Assembly: GCA_047967505.1 (NCBI GenBank)
Contig: CM106539.1
Direction: 5' to 3' (one strand)
Length of the DNA stretch: 64,000 nucleotides
From: Dipteris shenzhenensis
Taxonomy: Eukaryota > Polypodiophyta > Polypodiopsida > Gleicheniales
Shown: piece by piece, positions 23,919-35,600 of the stretch
Position numbering within the stretch: the first letter of the stretch is position 1
How the letters are laid out: each line of letters opens with the position of its first letter
Program-made: the position numbers and the translations under genes
The notes under the pieces: generated by a model
Told to the model about the DNA's origin: nothing
Database searches by the model: none
The model's input: the letters and a program-made list of their open reading frames with translations, nothing else

Positions 23919-23943
23919 GCATCCCGCTCCTCCCTCTTCTCCT

Positions 23944-23974
<31 letters not shown>

Positions 23975-24085
23975 TTCCTCCTCTTGCATCCCCCTTCTCG
24001 GAAAGGCAATCTGTTAGGCCGATCAGAAGGCAATCTGTAATGGCGAAAGGAGTGGGACGAAAGCTGACGGGTGTGAAAGCTCCCG
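23919..24085 (+). repeat. Third, diverged partial copy of the tandem unit
   Basis: It starts GCATCCCGCTCCTCCCTCTT, has the CTC tract, then AAAGGCAATCTGT and AGAAGGCAATC-GTAATG as in the 382-bp units. It sits about 200 bp upstream of the likely first exon of the NF-YA locus. Confidence 0.8.
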
Positions 24086-24206
24086 AAAGATGACGAGAGG
24101 AGAAAGGAAAATGGGAAACTTCCCTCTCATGTTCATTTAGTGTTGGTGGGTGGATTGGATTAGCTAAAAGCCAAAAGGGAAAAAAAAAAAACTCCCAAAA
24201 TTTCAC

Positions 24207-24263
24207 CGTGTGTGTGTGTGTGTTAAAGGGATGAAGAAGAAGAAGAAGAAGAAGAAGAAGAAG
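24207..24263. repeat. (GT)n and (GAA)n microsatellites
   Basis: A short GT run at 24207-24222 and a GAA/AAG run at 24233-24263, just before the candidate first exon. Confidence 0.9.
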
Positions 24264-24289
24264 ACTGTGGTGACTTAGGCAAACTGGCT

Positions 24290-24362
24290 ATGGCGTCTCA
24301 TTCCTCTCCTCCCTCCTCCGACTCCACCTCCAGCGCAGAACCCAGCCCTCCCTCGCGTAATC
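24290..24362 (+). other. Candidate 5' exon with short reading frame
   Basis: An ATG at 24290 opens a Ser/Pro-rich frame of 24 codons (MASHSSPPSSDS start), followed by a strong donor, AATC then GTAAGTTTT, at 24363. It lies about 1.2 kb upstream of the NF-YA start codon. Plant NF-YA genes often have 5' UTR introns, so this may be a non-coding first exon carrying an upstream ORF. It could also belong to a separate short gene. The acceptor is not certain; CTCTTCCAG at 25506-25514 is one option. Confidence 0.35.
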
Positions 24363-25514
24363 GTAAGTTTTCTTGCCCTCATCGATCATCCCATTGCTTT
24401 CCCTTTCTCCGCCAAATCCATCGCTCTCTTCATCTCCCTTTTTCTGGCGCGTTTTAGCGATCCATCGCCGTAGAAATTCATCTGATAAGCAAGGAACACG
24501 AGCCAGGTCTGGCTCCTTTTCATTCCCTGTGGCAACGGTTTTGTAAATTCGGGCGTTTTCATCGCCGTTAGTTTCCTTGTCTCACAGGGATTTCGGAAGC
24601 ATCATCATCGGATGCTCCGATGGAGGCCTCATTGATTTCGCCGATAGCCCTGAAATAGGACTTTGTCGAGCGGGAAAACCTACTCTGAGAGAGCATGGTC
24701 GCACTCAGGTTCTACATATAGTACATGCCATAGATCAATCTCCATTGCTTTTGCGCCTACATATCAGGGATCCGCCTTCGCTTGCCGTTCAAATCACTCC
24801 TTACATTGCTCCCTGCCCTCCCCCTCGTCACTCAATCTGTTGTTGTTTCAATCCGTATCTCACATCCTGTAGCAATGCATCATCCGCAGAAGTCATCGAA
24901 AAAACTGACGAGGTCAAAGTGAAGAGAACCCCAATCTCCCTGGCAGCCAATTAACCATCTGCCCTCGGCGGATCTTCTGAATTGTGAAGACGGCCTCCAT
25001 AGAGCCGTGTAAAAGTCGTGTTCTTGCAGGCTGCGGGTGATATTTTACCTGCTTTCCCTTGTCTGCATGTGCAGAATGTATGTTCCGCGTGCCATCTCCA
25101 AGGACACCTAGCACTCGGAGAATGTGGCGTTGGGCCGACTGCCTCCTTCCCCTTTTCTGCTTTCAAACTCCGGGCGTGGGGTCTCCTTCCTTTTCTTGTC
25201 GTTCTTGTCATCCAATGCAAGATTGGAATTGAGGATAGGTCCACAATAATTGTGCAAGGGGTGCCGCCCCATATGAGTCTTGCGTATGCCGCACGAGCTC
25301 AACCAGAATGTGTGGCCTGCCTGGGGGTTAGAGTGTAGAGACCTACGAAAGCAACAAAAAGGACTGTCTCAGTCTAAGGTGACAAGCCTGCCTCCCAAAT
25401 CAACGGTTGGCTGTAAGCCCTTTCATAGGGGAGAGAATTGGGCGCCAGCGAGCTGCTTGGAAACAGCCAACGCGGCCAATAGATCTTCATAATGTATAGT
25501 ACTTTCTCTTCCAG

Positions 25515-25575
25515 ATCCGCGGGCAAAGGGTTTTGAGTCGGCGAAAAGAAGTAAAGACGTTCAGGAATCCCCATT
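25515..25575 (+). other. Probable 5' UTR part of the first NF-YA coding exon
   Basis: CTCTCTTCCAG immediately upstream is a good acceptor (pyrimidine tract plus CAG). From here to the ATG at 25576 there is no further splice signal of note. Confidence 0.4.
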
Positions 25576-25822
25576 ATGCAATCTGAAGAAACTCAAGAAC
25601 AGAACGGCACAGGAGGGCAGTGTTCTGGCCCTTCTGCGGTTCAAGGTGTACCTTGGTGGGGTGGAGTTGGCCAGCATCCCCCACAGCCCTCAAGTCCCGT
25701 CAGATCGTTGTTCGTCAAAACCCCTGGAGCAGTCCCGGCTGCTGTCGTGCCGTTGGGTTCTGTTCAATCCCACGCAATGCATCATTCTTCAGCTCAAGCT
25801 TTAGGTCAAGCTCCATCAAAAG
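25576..25822 (+). CDS. NF-YA: NF-YA coding exon 1
   Basis: 82 codons plus one base. It contains VPWWGGVG and a hydrophobic [17 protein letters not shown] stretch. The exon ends AAAAG before GTCAGC. The frame would read on only to a stop at 25864-25866, so splicing is required. Codon-level phase fits exon 2 ([15 protein letters not shown]). Confidence 0.85.
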
Positions 25823-26585
25823 GTCAGCGCAATTCTCGCAGTCCGTTCAATATGCTTGCATCTTGACACATCATCTTAATCGTAGCCTGAGATTGCGGTA
25901 AGATGGCTGGGATTTGTCATTTTGACACATAATCTTAATCGCAGCTTGAGATTGGCTAAGATAGCTGGGATTTTGACGCTTTGTGGGTAATTTATCAGTT
26001 TCATGGAGATTGTTTTCTGACTTTCAAAATGAGGATATCTGATGCTACGGAGCATAAAGCGGGATGGTTCAGTGATTTCTTCTGAGCCTTGTGTGCGCCT
26101 CCCTTCGAGATATTTTGTTCTGGTCTTCTGAGTCAATAACTGAATGGTTAGGCACTGAGCTTTTCTGGGGGAGCGCATTGTAGCGTGGTTAGTTGTTTGG
26201 GAAGTAGCTGGACATAAGATTTCTTATTTCTAGTTTGGCTCTATTGAAGGTGCAGATTCACACATTAAACTGTCACGTTCCTTGTGCTTATGTCTAACAT
26301 GAGACTGGAGGCTGGATTCCTGTTATTTGTACAAAGTACAGGCCGTAAGACTTCAAGTCGTTTATTTGTGCTGCTTGGTGTTCGGTCCTGGATGAAGTTT
26401 CAGAGAGCGCAGTTCTGCAGCGGATCTTGGAACTTGCTTGTAGGAGTGTTGCTTACTTTCCTTTTACAAAGATCATCACCCCTAATTTCTTGATAGTCAG
26501 TACTGCAGTTGGCATTCTGTCTCAGCGAGGAACTCCTAATAATGTTTTAAATGATAGTGAATGAACTCTCGTATGTATGGGTCAT

Positions 26586-26618
<33 letters not shown>

Positions 26619-29600
26619 ACAGATTGTCATGATATTACATGAGGCACTCCCGCAATTGTTATGTTTGTGGCCAACTCAGCCCATGTACAGTGACCAATCC
26701 TATGAGGTAAAATAAGGAACTATCAAGTAAGTTCAGAGGCAATGTGGCTCATGGATCCCCATTGTGCAGGTGTTGTTCAGAGAATTATAGATAGATAAAC
26801 TGGTTGTTGAATTCATTTAGTCAAAGCGTGATTGCTCGTTTGGGAGAGACTAAAATGAAGCAGTCGTAGCTTGAATGAAGAGATTTTGGACTATTTTTTG
26901 ATTAGCCTTCTCCGTTAGTGCTAGCCTTCATCATGGCTGAGTCTGCCCTTCACCTTCGGAGGAAACTCAGTACGAAGACTTTGTATAAATGGATGCTCAA
27001 GTATGTGTGGGGGTGTGGATTTGTATGTGTGAGAGCATATTTTTATACTATGGTCTGAACCCACTGTTGGGCGTTGATGAGGTCAGTGGGGATGTTATAG
27101 TAGCTAGGAGGGCCTAGTATTCACTCTTTTATTGATGTCAATTTGGATGTTATAGTACCTAGTCCCTGCTATGCATCATGAAGTTATCGTTTTCAACCTT
27201 ATGAGTGACTATCATGAGATTGAAACTGTACTATGTTGTGTTTTTAGAGGATGAGCTTGGGCATGTTCCTGTATTCATCTAGATATATGCTTCTGCCGTA
27301 TTAGCATACATGCAAATTTCACCTTGTGAAGATCCATGTTGCAGCCTGCTGGTATTGCGATAATTCTTTTATCTTAAGTGGTGTGTTGCCCTTCACCTCC
27401 GGAGTGCCGACAGAAACTCAGTACGAAGACTTTGTATAAATGGATGCTCAAGTATGTGTGGGTGTGTGGATTCGTATGTGTGAGAGCATATTTTTATACT
27501 ATGGTCTATACCCACTGTTGGGCGCTGATGACGTCAGTGGGGATGTCATAGTAGCTAGTCCCTGCTATGCATGATGGAGTTTATGGTTTTCAACCTTGTG
27601 AGTGACTATCATGAGTTTGAAACTGCACTATGTTGTGTTTTTAGAGGATGAGTTTGGGAATGTTTCCGGATTCATCTAGGTATGTGTGTTGCCCTGTCAG
27701 CTAGATTTAGATGCTCGTTTGGGAGAGTCTAAAGTGAAATTGTTTAGTTTTCACAAGCAGTTTTAGCTTGAATGAAGAGATTTTGGACTACCTTTTGATT
27801 AGCCTTCTCTGTCACGGGGGCGTGAAATTCTAAGTACTTTAATATACTACAAGACCGTGACAACTTTGGTTTTAAAAGTCTAAGCGTGGGCTTAATAATG
27901 TGTAAATAAACGCGGCATGGTGCCTAGCACATAAGTGTAATTAATCCCTAGGCCCAAAGGCATTCCAAGGAATTAAAAGAGTGGTTGTTGGGAAATGATG
28001 ATGTGGCATTTTTAATGGGTCCCCTAGAGGGCCTGTAAGAAATCCTAGATTTACTATATTTAGAAATGTGCTAAGGAACAGAAAGGAGACTGAAATAGCA
28101 GAGAACAAGGAATAATTGTATTGCTTGAATGTCTGTAGTGTAGGTGTAGTGTGTCATCCATACAATTGGGCCTCTCTTATATAGAGAGTGAAGAGTCACA
28201 CATGAAAAGGTGTGTACTTCAAAGTGTGTGTGCATGAAGAGGTGTGTACTCCTTGTGAAGGGTGTGACCCTTGATGAGAGGGTACATTACAATAGAATGT
28301 CTCTTCAATAGAATGTCTCTTGTGAAGGGTTGTGCCTCATAGGAAGTGTCCCGTCGAAAGGGCAAGGGTTGTGCCTCATAGGAAGTGTCCCGTCGAAAGG
28401 GCATACCCTTCCACAAGTGTCCATTCATCAAGCCATCCATAAGTCTAGAAATAGAGAAAGGAATACGTCACAGATCGTGACATCCCCTCCCACTCAAAAT
28501 AAGACCCTGGTGGAGATAATGAGCTGATGTAGAAAATATCACTGTAAATTCTGAAAATACTGCTGTAAAATGTCAGGGTACTGATGCAAGTCTTCATCAG
28601 ATTGCCAAGTAGTGTCGGAGTCGTCGAGATCTCGAGCGTTCATGACTGGTTGAGTAAAGATATACTTTAAAGAGTGATGGTTTGTTTTGACCACAGAGTC
28701 GGCTCCCATGAGATAATGTTTCCAAGAGCGATAAGCATGTACAACGGCAAGAAACTCCTTATCATAAACCGGGTATCGGGTTTGGTTATCAGAATGTTTA
28801 TGGCTGTCAAAAGCAGTAACTCTGCCTTCTTGCATCAAGACTGCTCCTGTAGCGATGTCGGAAGCGTCGGTCATGACCTCAAATGGAAGGTTTGGGTCAG
28901 TAATAGCCATAACTGGTGTGGTAGTGAGTGCTTGCTTGAGTTGTTGGAAACTATACTCTGTTTTGAGAAGCCACTGAAAAATTGCTGTGCTTTTCAATAA
29001 TTCGGACATAGGAGCTGCGATTTCGGAAAACTGATAGACCTTTGTATGGTAGAAGTTTGCCAATCCGAGAAAAGAGCGGACATCATGAACATTCTTAGGA
29101 GTAGGCCAGTTTCGGATTACCTGGACCCTCTTGGGATCCACAGAGATGCCTTGAGCTGAAATAACATGTCCCAAATATTCGAGTTGGGTCTTGAAGAACT
29201 CACTCTTCTCAATGTTGATGTAGAGAGAATTTGCGCGGAGAACTTCAAAAACTTGGTGAAGATGTTTGTGCTCATGTAGGGATCTACTGAAAACGAGGAT
29301 GTCATCGAGGTAAACGATTGACGAACTTATCGAGGAAAGGCCTGAAGATGTCGTTCATGAGTGTCATGAATGTGGCCGGGGCATTGTTTAATCCAAAAGG
29401 CATGACCAAACATTCATAGTGTCCATACTTTGTTCGAAAAGCTGTCTTGTACTCATCGCCTTCTCATATGCGAATTTGATGATAACCTGAACGAAGATCA
29501 ATCTTTGAAAATTGTGTTGCATGTAGAAGTTGATCGAAAAGGTCATCGATGCGAGGCAATGGATACTTGTTTTTGATAGTGAGCTTGTTGAGGGCTCGGT

Positions 29601-32600
29601 AGTTGATGCAGAGGCGCATTGACTTATCATTTTTTTTCCACAAGTAGTACAGGAGATCCGAAAGGGTTGCGACTGGGCCGAATGTGACCTTTGTCGAGTA
29701 GTTCGGTGACCTGTCTTTGGATTTCTTCATTTTGAGTGTAAGAAACCCGATAAGGAGGTTTCGACGGTGGATTACTGCCGGGAATAAGTTCGATTGGGTG
29801 ATCCACTGGTCGTCGAGGTGGTAATTGCTTTGGCAATTCCTGTGGAAAAATATCCAGGTAAGGCTGGAAAAAGGGTTGGTTGAGGTATTCAGGAGGATCC
29901 TTTGTTGGTGTCTCCTCTACTGCCGTAACCAACAGAAGTGAAGTCTTTACTTGACGTTTACGAACCCACTTCTTTACTTGTAGGGCAGAGGCAACTGGGG
30001 TTGAAGGAGAGTCCCTAGAACCAGTTAGCTCAATAAGTTTTTCCTGGTGGACAAACTGGATAGTATGGCTGCGAAAACTGATTGATGAATCATAGTCGTA
30101 GAGCCACTGTTGTCCAAGTATGACATCGTACCGAGAAAGAGGCATGATGTCGAAGTTCAACTTGCCCGTATAATGTTGGATGCGAAAAGACAAGTTTTTG
30201 ATCCTGGTGTTGCACAAGAAAGTAGTTCCATTTGCGAGTTCAATCATGATAGTCCATGAGACTAGGACTGGTGGTCAACCGAAGTTTGTCGACCATAGAA
30301 CTAGCTAGGAAGTTATGAGAACAGCCACTGTCGATGAGGATAGTGACCGTTGTTCCACGAATCGATCCTTGAACACTAAGCACTTGAGTGGCCAGGGAAG
30401 GTTCGGGGTTGTTGGCAAGGCTCAGGTGGATGGTATTCGCCATTTGAACAGCTTTGCCTTTCTTGTCTTGTGCTGGGGTAGCATCTTCTCTTTGGGAAGT
30501 GCTAGGTTCCATATTGGAATTTTGCTTTGGTCGCTTGGGACAATCGAACCATCTATGGTCGCCTGTACAGATGGTACAAAGTCCTTTTGTGTTGGAGTTG
30601 TTCTTCTTGTCAGTGGCCGCACCTTTATGTTGGGGATGTCGGTAATGACTTTGTGAAGAAGAAGAGGCGCGATCCTTGGAGGAGTGCTTCTGTTGGAATC
30701 CAGCATATGATTTCTGAGTCTTCTGGGGATCTTGAGACTGTCGCTGATCTTGATTACCGGAGTTTTTTCGAAACCTGGTGTTATCTTGAGGGCGAGCACC
30801 TTTGGCCATAGTAGAGTTCTGTGTGCGATTAGCACTCTGCGTCCCTGTGTTTTGGAAATCTGTAATGCGCTCTGCGTAAGCAATAGCGCCAGTTGTGGTG
30901 GTGATGTTTGCTTTAAGGACATCAATGCGTAATGAGGGATTTTGGGCTGAGATGAAAGCATGAAGGCGATCATCCTCAGTTAAATCATCAATCTCCAGCA
31001 CCAATGTGGTGAACTGAGAGATGTAGGAAGACAAGGAGCCCGTTTGCTCCAACTGTCGGAGTTTTGAACGTGCTTGGAAGTCCGCATTGGCAGGTATGAA
31101 CTGCTTACGGAGCACGTGTTCAAAACGTTCCCATGTTAACACACTTTTGCCGTCCTTTAAGCGTCTTTGCCACCATAGAAACGCTGTATCCTTGAGGAGG
31201 GAGGCTGCCAAGGCGATCTTTTTGCCTTCAGTGAGGTCAACAGTATGAAAACTGTTCGGCGATTGCGTTGACCAGTGTAGGCTTCCGGAAGTTTGATGTC
31301 AAGTCTTTTAGTTTTGGAAGCTTGAAGTAAATGGTAGAGGGCACGTAGTTCAGTGTTTTCTACCTCTGGTGGGAATGAATCCGCATAGTCGTCTGGTTGC
31401 GTCACGTCATCCTCTGTATGTGTGGTATTGCGAGAATCTTGAAGTTGTTGAACTTTCTGGACCAAGTCGGGATGCTGTCTTGCAGTAGTGATTCGCCTTG
31501 TACGTTGACTTCAGGGGTCTTTTTTGGACTTGAGTCTTTGATCTCTGGAGAGGCTTCACGCGAGTGTTGCGACATATCGGAGATCCCTGTGAGAAAAGTG
31601 CGAACTTGCGCTCTAGTTTGTACCATTGCTGGAAGAGGATTCGGGCTGCTCCCTGAGGTTGCTCATGTTGGAGGGGGCAGGCGAGGCAGGATGGAACCAC
31701 CCGTGGAAGTCTGGTAAAGGAGGTCCTGTCTGAGGTAACACTGGTGATGCCGAAAGTGGTGTTACAGCTCGTGAGAGGACAAGAGTAGGTAGAGTCCACG
31801 GATCTGAGAAGGGATAAGGAGCTGCTGTCGGAAATGGAGGATATCCAGGAGAAGGGGTGCCTTTAGAGTGTAAATACTGTCGTGGAGAAGGTACAACCTA
31901 TAGAGGAGGATATCTGGGAGCTGAAGGAGGTGGAGAGTACCCTGGAGATGCCGAAGGTGAGGGGTAAAATTCTCTCCAAAGATGGACATCAAACACTTGA
32001 GGAATATCGGGTTTTGGGTTTCTTCGTGTCTCGCGGAACACAACCTGGACTGAGGAAGTAATGTAACTGAGGTGCCTCACGCGATATAGGATGTGGTCCA
32101 AATCACTAGGAGGGCACGTGACACAGAAAACCCATGATGCAAAAGCTCCGAAATGGGCTGGTTGTGCAATCTGAACACGATATTGTGTGGTAGATGATGC
32201 CTGAGGTGTCCTTGAAATGCCGGGTGAATTACTAGGGGTTTCCATGCTTTAAGGGAGCGTCTTTCATTTACTGTAATTTGATAATGACAAGAGAATCCTT
32301 AAAAGCAGAATGGAAAGACTCCACCTGGCAAGGAGAGCAGGCTATCAATGGCGCAACAGGCTGCAGGTACCCGGATGTAGTGTGTCATCCATACAATTGG
32401 GCCTCTCTTATATAGAGAGTGAAGAGTCACACATGAAAAGGTGTGTACTCCAAAGTGTGTGTGCATGAAGAGGTGTGTACCCCTTGTGAAGGGTGTGACT
32501 CTTGATGAGAGGGTACATTACAATAGAAATGTCTCTTCAATAGAATGTCTCTTGTGAAGGGTTGTGCCTCATAGGAAGTGTCCCGTCGAAAGGGCAAGGG

Positions 32601-35600
32601 TTGTGCCTGATAGGAAGTGTCCTGTCGAAAGGGCATACCCTTCCACAAGTGTCCATTCATCAAACCATCCATAAGTCTAGAAATAGAGAAAGGAATACGT
32701 CACAGATCGTGACAGGGCCATGTACCTTCAGTGGCCCCCCTAGAGTTCTAGGTGGCTCTAGTACCTTCTACATGCTCCTTTGCCATTCCTGGACCTTCCA
32801 GGGCCTTCTGAACTTCACATGCGTGATTTTCTCTCTCATCTTCTCCCTTTGTTGAGATTTTGGACTGGTTTTTCAACCTCCTTCAGCTGAACTCCGTTTT
32901 TCTTCATAACTCCTCACTTGTTTGGATTTCTCGACTTCCGTTTGGCCCAATGGCTTCCCCTCTGACTTCCCTTCGCAGTGATATGCTTTTCCCTCTGTGC
33001 GTTTGGTAGAATGGGCAGAGCTGAGCACTTCTTTTGCTGGTCGAATTTGCAAAAGTGGCTTTTTTTTGACCTTTTTGCTTCTACAGCCTCTTGGGTCTCT
33101 CCTCTTGCAAAGCTACAGCTTTCTGTTGAATTTCAAGTGGTTCCACGCGTTGGTTGACTGGTTTTTCTCAGTTTTGGAGAACTTTGCGGCGATGAAACTT
33201 CTCCAAAACCTTCTGAATGAATTCATCTCTGAAGCACGCTTCTTTTGAGCCTAAGAACTCCCACTTCTTCGCAATAAAAGTGCTTCTTTTTGCATTTTTC
33301 AGTGGAATTCTTGCTGGTCGGCTCTTGTAAATGCTCTTTCTTCATGCCTTTTGGTTGAGAATGCAATTGGGCATTGGCTATATCTCTTGATGTCACCTAG
33401 AGAGAGAGGGCCTTGCTTGTGGGTGTGCCCGCCTAGTGTGAGGCTAGGGTAGATGAGTGAGGGCCTGTGTTGTGGGTGTGCCTGCTGTCCCCATGAGGGT
33501 AGTCTAGGGAAAGTTGGTCACCATGTGTCTGCGCAGGCCTGGAGGCATGCCTTGCCCCCTCTTGTGGTGCCCTTTCCTTGGCTGAGGTGGGCCGACCTGA
33601 TAGCTGGCCACCTAGGCTTGTTGGGTGGAGGCATTTTAGAAATGGACCAACAGAGGGTACGCACAGCGGAAGACTGATAGAATAGCCCAGGAGTTCACAC
33701 AGTATGTGTGGGGAGTGGAATCATAAACTTCTTTAACTTATGTGCATCAAATAGATGTGCAGACTCATCAATAGAAAATGATCCAGCCAGATATAGAAAC
33801 CACCCAAAACAATACATTTCCGTCCAAAGCTATGGACACAATACAAAAGAGAGAGATCCAAAGTCCCACCAAAGCGTGGTCCTTTGATTTTACCACAAGG
33901 TACTTCTACTATTTGCCGGATTTCTCTAGACTTGAGCCCACGTGCTCCACTTCGAGCGTATATAGACTCTTTGTTATAATTGCAACACCTTGCTGTCCGT
34001 AGGTGGGCAGCATTTACTAGCTCAGTCTGCAGCTCCTCTAGATCTCCTTCACCCTCTGGGAATGGGCCCAAGGAATCCCTAAGTGCTGCTCCTGTCTGTG
34101 TTGGCTGCTCCAGGTGATAAGTTATGAGGGCACAAAGGCCCTCCTTATATAGGTACCCAAGAGGCTGCCAAAATACCGAGTTGACCAGTCTGCTGCAGGT
34201 CCCGCCCTTAAGGGATCTCAAAACTGGGTCCCCTGGCCCTTAACACTAGGGCTTTGGCCCTCACTTCAAGGGCAGATGCCCTCCTATATATTCAGGGTCC
34301 AGCCCCCCCCCCAAAACCTGCTGCAAACAGTGCGCCTTCATGTACTAGATCCATCGCAATCTGTCCCAGACTATCTCGTCTCTGCTCCAGGCTTGTTCCA
34401 GCTCCGTACATGTCCCTGAAACCAGCTGTACAGCAGGCGCCTGTAATCCGTATAGATCTGCCATTCTTCTGTACTGGAAACATGCTGTAGCCCTCTGCCC
34501 TGCTATTTTCTGTGAGGTGTTGCCCATGTGGCAATCCCCCTCTCTAGGCTTTTCCCTCTACGCATGTCTTGCCCTAGGTCTCCCTCCCCCATGCTGTCCT
34601 CATATGGGGGCTTTGAGATGGGGAGGTGACCTTTCCAACAAGGCATAGGGTAGGCTGCGTGGCAGCCTCTTGTAGGGCTGCAGGCAGTGGCAGCCTGGTC
34701 GGGGTGGTTGGGCAGGAGTAGAGGCTCCCCTTTGGCCCCTTATAGGGTAGTGTTGAGAGCAGGCCAGTTGGCCCTTTAGGCGCCGTGTAGTCAGCCCTCT
34801 AGGAGGGGCACTAGGGCTGACAGCCAGCCCTTTATAGTGGGTAGAGGGGGGTCGGCCCCCCTGCATATGAGTCGGCCAGGGAGAGCAGCTGGACGGCTCT
34901 CCTTGCTGCTGACCGACCAGGGAGCTCTCCTTCTTGCTGACCGACCAGGGAGAGGCTGGGGCTATTTGTGAGAGATTGGGGAGAGAGAGAGAGCAAGAGA
35001 GTGAGAGCTTGAGAGCTGAAAGCTTGAGAGCTGAGTTGCAATAGAAGAGTGTAAAGAGTGTAACTCAAAGAGTGAGAGAAGCTTTTGTCCTAGTGACAAA
35101 ACCTTAGTAGTCACTAACCATAGTTAGTGAACTAACTGCGGTTAGGGGGAAAAACCTCTTAAAGAGGGAAAAGTGCCCCTAACTAGCTTATTAAATTACA
35201 TTGGTCATTGCTGAATTATATCTCTAATTCTAACACCCCCCTGCAGTGCCAATGTCGTACAAGGCTGATCAATCACCAAACGGATATAAGTTTAGGGCAC
35301 TGCGAAATGCCTCAAACTTTTCACGTGGTAGTGCTTTGGTGAAAATATCTGCAACGTTGTCATGTGTGGACACAAAGATCATACTGATCTCTCCTGCATG
35401 CAACTTCTCTCTGACGTAGTGATAGTGAACCTCAATGTGCTTCGTGCGAGCATGAAAGACTGGATTCTTTGCCACTGCAATGGCACTCTGACTATCAGTG
35501 AGAATTGGAGAAGGACCCTCCAAAGACAGATGAAGATCAGCAAATATACGTCGCAGCCAGACACATTCAACTGTTGATGTGAAAGCTGCCCTGTACTCAG

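Larger units (their letters stand above)
27810..32714 (-). mobile_element. Ty3/gypsy (chromovirus-like) element with integrase deleted
   Basis: Minus-strand element inside NF-YA intron 1. The complete 3' LTR is 27810-28482, with TGTCACG and CGTGACA ends. A polypurine tract GAGTGGGAGGGGA (element strand) abuts it. The 5' LTR is only 32376-32714, missing the inner 335 bp and the primer-binding site. The interior reads gag, protease, RT, RNase H and then jumps to the end of a chromodomain, so integrase is lost. Shared LTR parts differ at only about seven positions in 338 bp by eye, so it is young. The flanks do not show a target duplication (TTCTC left, GGGCC right), so the right side is rearranged. 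Confidence 0.85.

Noticed and set aside
24577-24954. 125-codon frame upstream of NF-YA
   Set aside because: No domain is recognised and it lies in the probable 5' leader or intron region; it may contain leader exons but is not supported as a protein.
33733-34534. Minus- and plus-strand frames of 60-160 codons in the GC-rich segment
   Set aside because: They have no motif, overlap each other on both strands, and fit chance openings in GC-rich sequence.
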